NCBI RefSeq assembly: GCF_018135625.1 | Contig: NZ_CP073078.1 | Span: 248,001-312,000 of the forward strand | Direction: 5' to 3' | DNA from: Phenylobacterium montanum | Lineage (GTDB): Bacteria > Pseudomonadota > Alphaproteobacteria > Caulobacterales > Caulobacteraceae | Length of the DNA: 64,000 bases | Part shown: piece after piece, positions 19,317 to 28,184 of the stretch | Position numbering within the stretch: position 1 is the first letter of the stretch | Layout: every line of letters starts with the position of its first letter | The notes under the pieces: generated by a model | What the model was told of the DNA's origin: nothing | The model's database searches: none | Seen by the model: only the letters and a program-made list of their open reading frames with translations | Made by a program: the position numbers and the translations under genes

Positions 19317-21071
19317 CTATGACACCGCTACCAGATTTCTCAGGGCCTCCGCCAGGGCCTCGGCGTCGGGTCCCAGGATCACGTGCAGGCTTGCGTTCCC
19401 TGGCCTGACCAGACCCCGCGAACCCAGCCGGCGCAGGGCGGCCTCGTCGATGGCGGCGATGTCGGCGACGATCAGCCGCAGCCGGCTGGAGCAGGTGGTG
19501 ACGGCCTTCAGGTTGGAGGGGCCGCCTAGGGCGGCCAGCAGCGGCGCGGCGTCGAGCTTCCTGACCGGCTGCGCCGCCTGTGCGGGCGCAACAGGTGCGG
19601 CCGCCTGCAGGGTGAGGCCGCCCAGACTGTCGCGCATCTCGCGGGCCACTTCGTCGGCGATCGGGCCCACGACCACCTGCAGGTCGCGGGCGGAGGGGCG
19701 GATGAAGCCACGGGCGCCCAGGGCCTTCAGGCCCGGCTCGTCGATGGCGCCCTGGTCGTGCACCACCAGGCGAAGGCGGGTGGTGCAGGCGTCGATCGAG
19801 GCCAGGTTGCCGGCCCCGCCGAGCGCGGCGACGAAGGCCGCGCCGCGGCCGCCCGCGGCCACCTTGACCGGCGCGGCGACCGCCTCGTCCTCGCGCCCGG
19901 GGGTCTTCAGGTCGAAGCGCTGGATGAAGAAGCGGAACAGGCCGTAGTAGAGGGCGAAATAGGCCAGGCCCACCGGCAGCAGCCACAGCGGCCGGCTGGC
20001 CAGCTTGAAGTTCAGCACATAGTCGAACACGCCGGCCGAGAAGCTGAAGCCCAGCTTGATGTGCAGCGCGTCCATCAGCGCCATCGCAGCGCCGGTCAGG
20101 ATCGCATGCAGGGCGAACAGCACCGGGGCCAGGAACATGAAGGTGAACTCGATCGGCTCGGTTACCCCGGTCAGAAAGGCTGTCAGGGCCAGCGAGGCCA
20201 GCATGCCCCCCACCGCCTTGCGCCGCTCGGGTTTGGCGGTGTGGTACATGGCCAGGCACGCCGCCGGCAGGCCGAACATCATCACCGGGAAGAAGCCGGA
20301 CATGAACGCCCCGGCGCCGGGATCGCCGGCGAAAAAGCGGTTCAGGTCGCCCGTGGCCCCGTGATAGTCGCCCAGCACGAACCAGGCGATGTTGTTCAGG
20401 ATGTGGTGCAGGCCGGTGACAATCAGGATCCGGTTCAGCACGCCATAGGCGAACAGGCCCAGCGGCCCGGCCGCCACCACCGCCCGGCTCAGGCCGTCGA
20501 CCGTATGGTCCAGCCAGGTCCAGCTCTTTCCGAACACGAAGGCCAGGGCTAGGCCGGCCAGGCCGCTGACGATCGGCACGAACCGCCGGCCCCCGAAGAA
20601 GGCCAGGTAGTCGGGCAGCTTCATCGTCCCGAAGCGATTGTAGAAATCGCCTGCGATCAGGCCAGAGAGGATGCCGATCGGCACGCTGAGCTTGAACACC
20701 GAGGCGTTTCGGAAATCGGCCGTCACGAGGCCTTGCAGCTTGGTCGAGAGGCCGGCCAGCAGCTCGGGCGGCGGTGCGATCAGCGTCTTGGCCCCATTGG
20801 TCGCGACCAGGAAGCAGACTACCCCGGCCAGGCCGGCCGCGCCGTTGCCGTCCTTGGCGAAACCGACGGCCACGCCGATGGCGAAGAGAAGGCCCAGGTT
20901 GTGGAAGATGGCGTCGCCGGCTGCGGCGATGAACGGCTGGCCGCCGAACACGTCCGGCTGGCCGAGGCGGAGCAGAAGGCCGGCGACCGGCAGCACGGCG
21001 ATCGGCAGCATCAGCGAGCGGCCCAGGGGCTGCAAAGCGCCGATGATGGAGGTCGGGCGGGTCTCGGCCAT
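19317..21071 (-). CDS. nagE: PTS N-acetylglucosamine transporter EIIC with two EIIB domains
   Basis: A 584-residue permease of the Glc family, which imports GlcNAc with phosphorylation. The EIIC part (about 1-390) shows LMLPIAVLPVAGLLLRLG, GLHHILNNIAW and the GVTEPIEFTFMFLAPVLFA signature. Two EIIB domains follow, each with its phosphocysteine: IDACTTRLRLVV (Cys about 429) and VTTCSSRLRLIV (Cys about 527). E. coli NagE instead carries one IIB and one IIA domain. Here IIA is supplied by the neighbouring fusion protein. The start lies 2 bases after the upstream gene's stop. Confidence 0.92.
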   Translation of the reverse strand: MAETRPTSIIGALQPLGRSLMLPIAVLPVAGLLLRLGQPDVFGGQPFIAAAGDAIFHNLGLLFAIGVAVGFAKDGNGAAGLAGVVCFLVATNGAKTLIAPPPELLAGLSTKLQGLVTADFRNASVFKLSVPIGILSGLIAGDFYNRFGTMKLPDYLAFFGGRRFVPIVSGLAGLALAFVFGKSWTWLDHTVDGLSRAVVAAGPLGLFAYGVLNRILIVTGLHHILNNIAWFVLGDYHGATGDLNRFFAGDPGAGAFMSGFFPVMMFGLPAACLAMYHTAKPERRKAVGGMLASLALTAFLTGVTEPIEFTFMFLAPVLFALHAILTGAAMALMDALHIKLGFSFSAGVFDYVLNFKLASRPLWLLPVGLAYFALYYGLFRFFIQRFDLKTPGREDEAVAAPVKVAAGGRGAAFVAALGGAGNLASIDACTTRLRLVVHDQGAIDEPGLKALGARGFIRPSARDLQVVVGPIADEVAREMRDSLGGLTLQAAAPVAPAQAAQPVRKLDAAPLLAALGGPSNLKAVTTCSSRLRLIVADIAAIDEAALRRLGSRGLVRPGNASLHVILGPDAEALAEALRNLVAVS

Positions 21072-21073
21072 GT

Positions 21074-23587
21074 TCAGTTACCTCCGGCTGGGGCCAGGGC
21101 GCGGACGGCGGCGGGCGAGGCCTGGGCCAAGGCCCGTTCGGCCAGCTCGCGACAGGCGGCCAAGGTCAGGGAGCGAACCAGGGCCTTGACCTCGGGGATG
21201 GCGCTGGGCGTGGCCGACAGTTCGGTGACGCCGAGGCCGATCAGGATCGGCACGGCGGCGAGGTCGGAGGCCAGGCCGCCGCAGACCCCGACCAGCCGAC
21301 CATAGCGGGCGCCGCCCTCGGCCGCCTTGCCGATCAGGCGCAACACGGCAGGGTGCAGGCTATCGACCTGCGCCGCCAACAGCGGATTTCCGCGGTCCAT
21401 GGCCAGGGTGTATTGGGCCAGGTCATTGGTGCCGATGGAGAGGAAGTCGGCCTCGGCGGCGAGGAGGTCGGCGCTGATCGCCGCGGCCGGGGTCTCGACC
21501 ATGATCCCGAGCTGAACCGGCTCGGCCACCCCGAGCGCCAGGCGCTCTTCGTCCAGGATCGCCCGGACCCGGCGCAGTTCGTCCAAGCTCGCGACCATCG
21601 GCAGCATGATGCGGCACTGGCCGCGCGGCTCGACCCGCAGCACGGCCCGCAGCTGGGCGCGCAGCAGTTCTGGCTTCCAGAAGCCGACCCGAAGGCCGCG
21701 AAGGCCGAGCGCCGGATTCTCCTCCGGCGGGATCGGCAGATAGTCGACCGGCTTGTCGCCGCCGATGTCCAGGGTGCGCAGGATCAGCGGCCGGCCGGCG
21801 AGGGCTGTGGCGATGGCCTGATAGCTGGCAGCCTGCTCGTCCTCGCTGGGCGCCTGGCTCCGCTCCATGAACAGGAACTCGGTGCGCAGCAGGCCACAGC
21901 CTTCCGCGCCGGCCGCGACCGCGGCATGGGCGTCGGCCTCGGAGCCCAGGTTGGCGAACACTTCGATGCGCACGCCGTCGGCGGTGGCGCAGTCAGCGTG
22001 GGCGGCGGCCTGGGCGGCTTCGCGGCGCGCCCGGCGGGCGGCGAGGGCGGCCTGGGTCTGTTCCAACTCGGCCTGGCCGGGCGCGATGCGCAGCAGGCCG
22101 GAATCGGCGTCCAGCACCAGCGGTGTGCCGTCGGAAATGGCGGTGACGCCGGGGCCCGCCGCCACCAGCGCCGGCAGGCCCATGGCCGCGGCCAGGATGG
22201 CCACATGCGAAGTCGGTCCGCCGCGGGCGGTGCAGATTCCGGCCAGCTGGCCGGGCTCCAGCCCGATCAGCTGGGACGGCAAGAGGTCGTCGGCCAGAAG
22301 GATCGCGCCACGCGGCAGGATCGCCGCCCGCTCGGGCTCGCCGGTTATGGCCACCAGCACCTGGCGCTCCAGGTCCAGCAGGTCGTCGACCCGTTCGGCC
22401 AGCCGGGCGTCGCCGACGCCGCGCAGGGCGGCCACATAGCCGCCGACCGCGTCGCGCCAGGCCTGGCCGGCGCTGGCCCCGTCCTGGACTCGCTGGCGCG
22501 CCTGGCCGGTGAGTTCGGGGTCCTCCAGGAAGGCGAGGTGGGCGCCCAGTATGGCGCGGTGGCTGCGTGGGGCGGTCTCGGCCTGGGCCGACAGGCGCTG
22601 GCCGACCTGGACCAGGGCGGCTTCCAGGGCGGCTGTCTCTGCGGGAACGCCGCGCCCGGTCGGATCGACGGCGATCTCGGGCGTCACTAGCCGGGCGGCG
22701 ATACCGATGGCGAGGCCGGGCGCCGCCTTGACGCCGCGCAGCTCGACCAGCGGGCCATCGGGCATGGGCGCCTCGATAGGGGGTTCTGGCTCTGTGTGGA
22801 CAGGCGCCGGTCCCTTGGGGGCCAGTTCGCCCATGCCGCTCTCGATCAGGGCCGCCAGGGCGTCCAGCGCCGCAGCCGCGTCGGGACCCTGGGCGCTCAG
22901 GGTGATGGGGTCGTGCAGGCGCACGCCCAGGGTCAGGATCGAGACCGGGCTCTTGGCGTTGCTGCGCCGGTCGTGGGCGATCACGGCGAGATCGGCCTCG
23001 AAGCTCTGCGCCAAGGCCGCCAGCCGCGCCGCCGGGCGGGCGTGCAGGCCGTGCGCCAGGGGGACGATCAGGTGGCGCACAAGCGCGGCCTCGGCTGGAG
23101 GGGCGCTCTCCGCGTTGGTTGCGCTGGCCGCGGCGCGCAGGATCATGAGCGGCTGGCCGATCTCGATCTCGCGGTCCTGGGTCCGCTCGACAATGGAGAA
23201 GCCGTCGCCATTGGTGACGATGATCGGCGTCAGCAGGCTTCGCGCGCGCTGGGCCAGAAGGTCGATGTCGAAGCTGATCAGCGGGTCGCCGGGCGCCACG
23301 GTTTGGCCATCGCGGACATGGACCTCGAAGCCCTCGCCGCCCAGCCCGACGGTCTCCAGGCCGATATGGATCAAGAGTTCGGCGCCGCCCTCGGCCGCCA
23401 GGGTCACAGCATGGCGGGTGTGGTGCACGCTGATCACCCGGCCGGCGCAGGGCGCCACCAAGGTCGAGCCGGTAGGGTCGATGGCTAGGCCGTCGCCCAT
23501 CAGCCGGCCGGAGAACACGGGATCGGGCGCCTCGTCCAGGGGAGCGACCCAGCCCTGGAGCGGGGCGAGCAGGATCAGGTCGGGCAT
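21074..23587 (-). CDS. nagF: PTS EIIA-HPr-EI fusion protein for GlcNAc
   Basis: An 837-residue fusion that carries phosphate from phosphoenolpyruvate to the NagE-type permease. Domains in order: EIIA-Glc type (1-150; active His about 74 in LLIHIGLETVGL), HPr (about 170-255; His about 182 in HGLHARPAARLAAL) and enzyme I (about 280-830; His about 461 in ARGGPTSHVAILA, with LLRTEFLFMER, LRTLDIGGDKP and GICGG-like VGVCGGLASD). With the tandem-IIB permease it makes a self-contained PTS, so it needs no separate ptsHI. It lies 4 bases after the hexosaminidase stop, inside the operon. Confidence 0.93.
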   Translation of the reverse strand: MPDLILLAPLQGWVAPLDEAPDPVFSGRLMGDGLAIDPTGSTLVAPCAGRVISVHHTRHAVTLAAEGGAELLIHIGLETVGLGGEGFEVHVRDGQTVAPGDPLISFDIDLLAQRARSLLTPIIVTNGDGFSIVERTQDREIEIGQPLMILRAAASATNAESAPPAEAALVRHLIVPLAHGLHARPAARLAALAQSFEADLAVIAHDRRSNAKSPVSILTLGVRLHDPITLSAQGPDAAAALDALAALIESGMGELAPKGPAPVHTEPEPPIEAPMPDGPLVELRGVKAAPGLAIGIAARLVTPEIAVDPTGRGVPAETAALEAALVQVGQRLSAQAETAPRSHRAILGAHLAFLEDPELTGQARQRVQDGASAGQAWRDAVGGYVAALRGVGDARLAERVDDLLDLERQVLVAITGEPERAAILPRGAILLADDLLPSQLIGLEPGQLAGICTARGGPTSHVAILAAAMGLPALVAAGPGVTAISDGTPLVLDADSGLLRIAPGQAELEQTQAALAARRARREAAQAAAHADCATADGVRIEVFANLGSEADAHAAVAAGAEGCGLLRTEFLFMERSQAPSEDEQAASYQAIATALAGRPLILRTLDIGGDKPVDYLPIPPEENPALGLRGLRVGFWKPELLRAQLRAVLRVEPRGQCRIMLPMVASLDELRRVRAILDEERLALGVAEPVQLGIMVETPAAAISADLLAAEADFLSIGTNDLAQYTLAMDRGNPLLAAQVDSLHPAVLRLIGKAAEGGARYGRLVGVCGGLASDLAAVPILIGLGVTELSATPSAIPEVKALVRSLTLAACRELAERALAQASPAAVRALAPAGGN

Positions 23588-23591
23588 GGGA

Positions 23592-25934
23592 TCAGCTTCC
23601 AGCCTTGGCGCTCGCCGAGGCGGCGGGGACGAGCTGGACCCAGTCGATCACCGACATCGGGTCCAGAGACTTGGCGGTGAAGCTGAGGCAGAGGGCGTGG
23701 CGGCCGCTCAGCTTCGGCAGGTCGGCGCTGAGGGTGCTCAGCTCCACGCCCGGCCGGGCCGGCGGCAGGGGCAGAACCGCGATCGGCGGCGCATCGCATC
23801 TGTCCAGCCTCACCTCCAGTTCGCCGTTCGCCGTGGCCGGCGCGTGCAGGGGGATCTTGGCCCGATCCGCGCCGAGCTGGAAGTTGAACGGAACCTGGCC
23901 GACGCTGACCGTCAGCTTTGAGATCGCGCCGAGATCGACCTCGGGATAGATCCAGCAAGGATTGATCACGTCGACCATGAAGCGCGCCCTGGGGCCGCGC
24001 GGCGGGCCGTCGTCCTCCAGGTTCAGCACCAGCTTGCCGCTGCAGGACTGCAGTTGCTGGCTGGTACGGCGCAGCACCGACAGGGCGTCGAGCTTGGACT
24101 CAGCTGTGGGCGACACCTGGGCGCCGTCCGCGAAGGCTGCAGCCTTCAGCGTCGAGGGCAGGACCACGGTCAGCGGGCTGGCATAGGCCGGCGAGGAGGG
24201 CGACGGCGCGGAGCCGTCGGTGGTGTAGCGGATCTGGCCGAGGCCGAGCTGTGTGCTCAGCCGCACGCTCGCCTGGCCGACGGCGTCGCCGGGAGACTGG
24301 TCGACCGCGACCTCCAGCGCCGCAGGATCTGCGGGCAGGCCGAGGGCATGGTAGCGCTCGAACTGGACCGGCATCCTGGCGGCGAAGCCCAGCCAATCGC
24401 GGCGGCCCTGAGGCGACCAGCCGGCCTCGGCCACCGCGGCGGCGCGGGGAAAGGCCATGGCGGTCAGCCGGTCGTCGGTGCGGATATGCTCCGTCCACAG
24501 GTTGGCCTGCAGGCCCAGGATGTGCGCCCGCTGATCGTCGCTCAGCCCGGCCGGCGCCGGATCGAAGCCGTAGACGTCCTTCAGCGTCACCAGATAGCCG
24601 CGCCCGGGCGGCTCGTCGGGTCGGCGCGCCTGGGTGTTGTCGAAATAGAGCACCGGCGCCGGGCTGACGACCGCATCATGCCCGGCCTTGGCCGCCGTCA
24701 CCGCGCCGTCTACCCCGTGCCAGGACATCACCGTCGCCGAGGCGGGCAGGGGGCCGCCCTCCAGGATTTCGTCCCAGCCGATCAGCCGCCGGCCATGGGC
24801 GACGATGAAGTCGTCCATGCGGTGGGTGAACCAGCTCTGCAGGGCGTCCTCGTCCTTCAGGCCCAGGGCCTTGATCCTGGCCTGGATCGCCGGATTGGCC
24901 TTCCACTGGTCCTTGACCGCCTCGTCGCCGCCCACGTGGATGAAGGGGCCAGGAAACAGGTCCATGACCTCGGTCAGGACATCGCCCAAAAAGCCGAAGG
25001 TCTTGTCGTCGACATTGTAGAGATAGGGGAACACCCCCGCGTCGCTCTGGATCGCCGCCGGCGCCGGCCCGTCCGAGCCGAGTTGCGGATAGGCCAGGAT
25101 CGCCGACAGGGCGTGGCCGGGCATCTCGATCTCGGGCACGATCATCACATGGCGGGCCGCGGCGTAGGCGACGATCCGGCGAACCTGATCCTGGGTGTAG
25201 ATCCCGCCGTACAGCCGCGGCTTGCCGGTGGCCGGGTCGATGTCGGCCTGGGCCGCAGCGCCCGCGGGCACGCGCCATCCGCCGACCTCGGTCAGCCGGG
25301 GATACTTCTTGATCTCCAGCCGCCATCCCTGGTCGTCGGTCAGGTGCCAGTGCAGCACGTTCAGCTTGTGCAGCGCCATCCAGTCGATCATGTGCTCGAT
25401 CTCGGCGGGCGACTGGTAGTGGCGGGCCGAGTCGATCATCAGCCCGCGCCAGGAAAAGCGCGGGGCGTCGTGGATGCGTTGGGCCGGGATGCTTACCGGA
25501 CCCTTGGCGGCGTCGGGCGTCATCAGCTGCCAGGTGGTGACCGCGCCGTAGAACAGCCCTGCGCCGCCGGCGGCGGATATGGTCACGCGGCCCTTCTCGA
25601 CCCGGAGGTCGTAGGCCTCGGGGCCGCCGGCGACAGTGGGGTCGCGCCGGAAGACGACAGCGGGCGAGGCCCCCGCAGAGGCGACCCGCAGGCCCAGGCC
25701 ACGGGTGCGTTCGGTCAGGTCGCGTAGATAGTCCGCGGCGGCGCGGGCGTCGGCGTCGCCGGCAGGAGTCTCGATTCGGGCGCCCTCGGCGATGGCCACG
25801 GGCGATGCTTGGTCGATGATCTCCTGGCTCGCCGGCAAGGGGACCAGGCTGGACGCAGGCGCAGCGCTGGCGGCTGAAGCCGACAGAGCCAGGATCGACG
25901 CGCCCAGAACCAGGGCCGTTCGCAACTCAGCCAT
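23592..25934 (-). CDS. Beta-N-acetylhexosaminidase, GH20
   Basis: A 780-residue secreted glycoside hydrolase that removes terminal GlcNAc from chitooligosaccharides. A signal peptide (about 1-24) is followed by a GH20b domain, then the catalytic barrel from about residue 160: FSWRGLMIDSARHY, NVLHWHLTDDQGWRLEI, PEIEMPGHALS and the catalytic pair D337-E338 in FIHVGGDEAVK. The C-terminal 230 residues include a chitobiase-like segment and a sugar-binding-like beta domain with cysteines. Its ATG overlaps the nagA end by 8 bases. It is expected in the periplasm, acting on sugars delivered by the TonB receptor. Confidence 0.92.
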   Translation of the reverse strand: MAELRTALVLGASILALSASAASAAPASSLVPLPASQEIIDQASPVAIAEGARIETPAGDADARAAADYLRDLTERTRGLGLRVASAGASPAVVFRRDPTVAGGPEAYDLRVEKGRVTISAAGGAGLFYGAVTTWQLMTPDAAKGPVSIPAQRIHDAPRFSWRGLMIDSARHYQSPAEIEHMIDWMALHKLNVLHWHLTDDQGWRLEIKKYPRLTEVGGWRVPAGAAAQADIDPATGKPRLYGGIYTQDQVRRIVAYAAARHVMIVPEIEMPGHALSAILAYPQLGSDGPAPAAIQSDAGVFPYLYNVDDKTFGFLGDVLTEVMDLFPGPFIHVGGDEAVKDQWKANPAIQARIKALGLKDEDALQSWFTHRMDDFIVAHGRRLIGWDEILEGGPLPASATVMSWHGVDGAVTAAKAGHDAVVSPAPVLYFDNTQARRPDEPPGRGYLVTLKDVYGFDPAPAGLSDDQRAHILGLQANLWTEHIRTDDRLTAMAFPRAAAVAEAGWSPQGRRDWLGFAARMPVQFERYHALGLPADPAALEVAVDQSPGDAVGQASVRLSTQLGLGQIRYTTDGSAPSPSSPAYASPLTVVLPSTLKAAAFADGAQVSPTAESKLDALSVLRRTSQQLQSCSGKLVLNLEDDGPPRGPRARFMVDVINPCWIYPEVDLGAISKLTVSVGQVPFNFQLGADRAKIPLHAPATANGELEVRLDRCDAPPIAVLPLPPARPGVELSTLSADLPKLSGRHALCLSFTAKSLDPMSVIDWVQLVPAASASAKAGS

Positions 25935-27081
25935 GGGCGGCCGCCCCGGTATCCAGCCCGTCGATCCAGGTGTCGATCACGTTCAGGTCGTCGTCGGCCA
26001 GCACCAGGTCGGCGCGGTAGCCCGTGGCGATACGGCCCAACTCACCGCCCAGGCCCAGGAACTCGGCCGGGCTCTGGCTGGCCATGCGTACGGCGGTCGG
26101 CAGGTCGAGGCCCAGCATCCGCACAGCGTTGCGCACGGCGCTCGCCATGTCGAGATTGGAGCCGGCAAGGGTGCCGTGATCGTCGTAGCAGGCGCCGTTG
26201 CGGACGCTGATGTGCTTGCCTTGCAGCATGAAGCTGGCCTGGTCCGAGCCGACACAGGGCATGGCGTCGGTGACCAGCATGAACTTGGCGACCGGCCGGC
26301 AGCGCAGGGCCAGGCGCAGCACCACCGGATCGACGTGCTTGCCGTCGACCACGACGCCGGCCCAGGCCTCCTGGCTCTCCAGCGCCGCCCCGACCGCCCC
26401 CGGCTCGCGACTGGTCAGGGGCGACATGGCGTTGAACAGGTGGGTGAAGCCGGTCAGGCCGTGGGCCAGGGCGTTGCGCATCGTGGCGTAGGTGGCGTTG
26501 GTGTGACCGGCGGCCACGACCACGCCCGCGGCGGCCAGGCGCTGGATCATCTCCACCGGGCTGGCTTCGGGGGCCAGGGTGACCAGGGTGCGGCCGGCGC
26601 CCAGCGAGGTCAGGAGGGCGAAGGCGGCGTCATCCAGGCTGCGGAACTTGCTGGCGTCGTGGATGCCCTTGCGGCGCGCATTGAGGAACGGGCCTTCGAT
26701 GTGCAGGCCCAGCACGCCGGGGGCGCGGGCGGCCAAGGCCTGGCGCGTGGCGCCGATGGCCTGCTCCACCGTGGAAAGGTCATCGCTGATCAGGGTCGGC
26801 AGGAAGCCGGTGGTGCCGAATCGCCGGTGCGCGGCGCCGATGCGGGCGATTCCTTCCGGCGTCGGCTGCTCGTTGAACAGCACCCCGCCGCCGCCATTGA
26901 CCTGGGTGTCGATGAAGCCGGGCAGCAAAAGGCCGCCTGCGAGGTCGCGGGCCGGCGCGCCGGCGCCGACTTCAGCCTGGGGGCCGACGGCGGCGATTCG
27001 CCCGCCCTGCACGCGCACGGCCAGCCCGTCCTCGAGCCCGCGGTCGGTCAGGACCCGGCCGTTGATCAGGACGAACTCCAT
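25927..27081 (-). CDS. nagA: N-acetylglucosamine-6-phosphate deacetylase
   Basis: A 384-residue amidohydrolase that converts GlcNAc-6-phosphate to glucosamine-6-phosphate and acetate. Motifs: GGLLLPGFIDTQVNGGGGV, the metal-binding GLHIEGPFLN (Glu about 129), VVAAGHTNATY (His about 192), FTHLFNAMSPL (His about 214) and the catalytic aspartate in MLVTDAMPCVG (about 272). It is cytoplasmic. It is the first enzyme gene after GntR-2 and is followed by the overlapping hexosaminidase gene, so scavenging and catabolism share one transcript. Confidence 0.95.
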   Translation of the reverse strand: MEFVLINGRVLTDRGLEDGLAVRVQGGRIAAVGPQAEVGAGAPARDLAGGLLLPGFIDTQVNGGGGVLFNEQPTPEGIARIGAAHRRFGTTGFLPTLISDDLSTVEQAIGATRQALAARAPGVLGLHIEGPFLNARRKGIHDASKFRSLDDAAFALLTSLGAGRTLVTLAPEASPVEMIQRLAAAGVVVAAGHTNATYATMRNALAHGLTGFTHLFNAMSPLTSREPGAVGAALESQEAWAGVVVDGKHVDPVVLRLALRCRPVAKFMLVTDAMPCVGSDQASFMLQGKHISVRNGACYDDHGTLAGSNLDMASAVRNAVRMLGLDLPTAVRMASQSPAEFLGLGGELGRIATGYRADLVLADDDLNVIDTWIDGLDTGAAAHG

Positions 27082-27175
27082 CAGGCGGTCTCTCTGGCAG
27101 GCGCGGGACGGGAAAGCATCGGCGGAGGGCCAGAAGGATGGGACGTACTCAGCGACATCGAACCGTTCGGCCTCC

Positions 27176-27922
27176 TCAAGCGCCTTGGGTGTTCAGCTCG
27201 GCCACGAAGTCGTAGGCGTCGCCGCGATAATAGGATTGGGTGAATTCCACCGGCCGGCCCTCGCGCACGAAGCCGCGCCGCTCGATGAACAGGCCCGGCG
27301 CTCCCTCGGCGACGCCCAGCAGCTTGGCCTTCTCGCCGGTGAAAAGCACCGCCCTCAGGCGCTGCAGGGCGCGCACCGGGCGCGAGCTGTGGATGTCGAG
27401 CGCGTCGTAGAGCGACTCGGTGACCGCGAATTCCGAGGGCAGGCAAGGGCCGGGCACGGTCGAATATTCCAGCGCCATGGGCTCGCCGTCGGCGAAGCGG
27501 ATGCGGTTGAAGCGATAGACCGGCGATCCGGGGCCGATCCCCAGGGCCAGCGACTCTTCGGGATTGGCCGAGCCGGCGGCTCGGCTGAGCCAGGCGCTCT
27601 CGGGCTTGCGGCCGCGGCTGATCATGTCCTCCGAGAAGGACGTCAGCTTGGAGAAGCTCTTTTCCACGCGCGCGGCGACAAAGGTGCCGGCGCCCTGGCG
27701 GCGGGTCAGCATGCCTTCGCTGACCAGGGCGTCCAGCGCCTTGCGCACCGTGATTCGCGACACCCCCAGCTGTTCGGCCAGGATTCGCTCGGGCGGCAGG
27801 GCCTCCTCGGCGGCGAGCCGGTTGTCGGCGATGGCGTCCCGCAGGGCGCGGCGCAGCTGTTGATACAGGGGCGCGCGCCCCTGTTCGTCGAGCCTGCCGA
27901 TGACATCGGAAATCGAAGCCAA
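27176..27922 (-). CDS. GntR-family regulator with UTRA domain, copy 2
   Basis: A 248-residue paralogue of the regulator at 15504-16250, equal in length and alike in almost every motif (SRITVRKALDALVSEGML, RRQGAGTFVAARVEKSFSKL, YRFNRIRFADGEPMALEYS). The TTG at 27922, with GGGAGG 7 bases upstream, gives MASISDVIGRLDEQG, matching the other copy's MASFTDIIGPLDEQS. It heads the nagA-hex-nagF-nagE operon and is divergent from the TonB receptor. A repeat like that of copy 1 lies about 80 bases upstream. It probably represses the locus until an amino-sugar phosphate binds. Confidence 0.9.
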   Translation of the reverse strand: MASISDVIGRLDEQGRAPLYQQLRRALRDAIADNRLAAEEALPPERILAEQLGVSRITVRKALDALVSEGMLTRRQGAGTFVAARVEKSFSKLTSFSEDMISRGRKPESAWLSRAAGSANPEESLALGIGPGSPVYRFNRIRFADGEPMALEYSTVPGPCLPSEFAVTESLYDALDIHSSRPVRALQRLRAVLFTGEKAKLLGVAEGAPGLFIERRGFVREGRPVEFTQSYYRGDAYDFVAELNTQGA

Positions 27923-27999
27923 CTTCACCCCTCCCGCCGCGCGCCCGGTCTCGTTGGGCGGCGTGAAGCGTATCTGACACACAACAATACCATTTGCAT

Positions 28000-28027
28000 A
28001 TCAATTTTTGATTGGTGTGAGATTGGC
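28000..28027. promoter_or_regulatory. Probable GntR operator: ATCAAT-N5-ATTGGT plus a third half-site
   Basis: ATCAAT (28000), ATTGGT (28011) and ATTGGC (28022) lie at 11-base steps, between the divergent GntR-2 and TonB receptor genes. The layout repeats the one at 16327-16355. It could control both directions. Confidence 0.55.
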
Positions 28028-28184
28028 ATAGTTTTGGGCTTGCAATTTGTCTCAGTCTGGTGACAGTCTCGCTTCGCAAGGACCAAATGGTCGCATCTAG
28101 GCGCCATAACCGGTCCTACTGGTAATGAATTGGGCTTGAGGGAGCCGGCCGCCATTTGGTGGAGCCGCAGAGGGGGAGATACCC

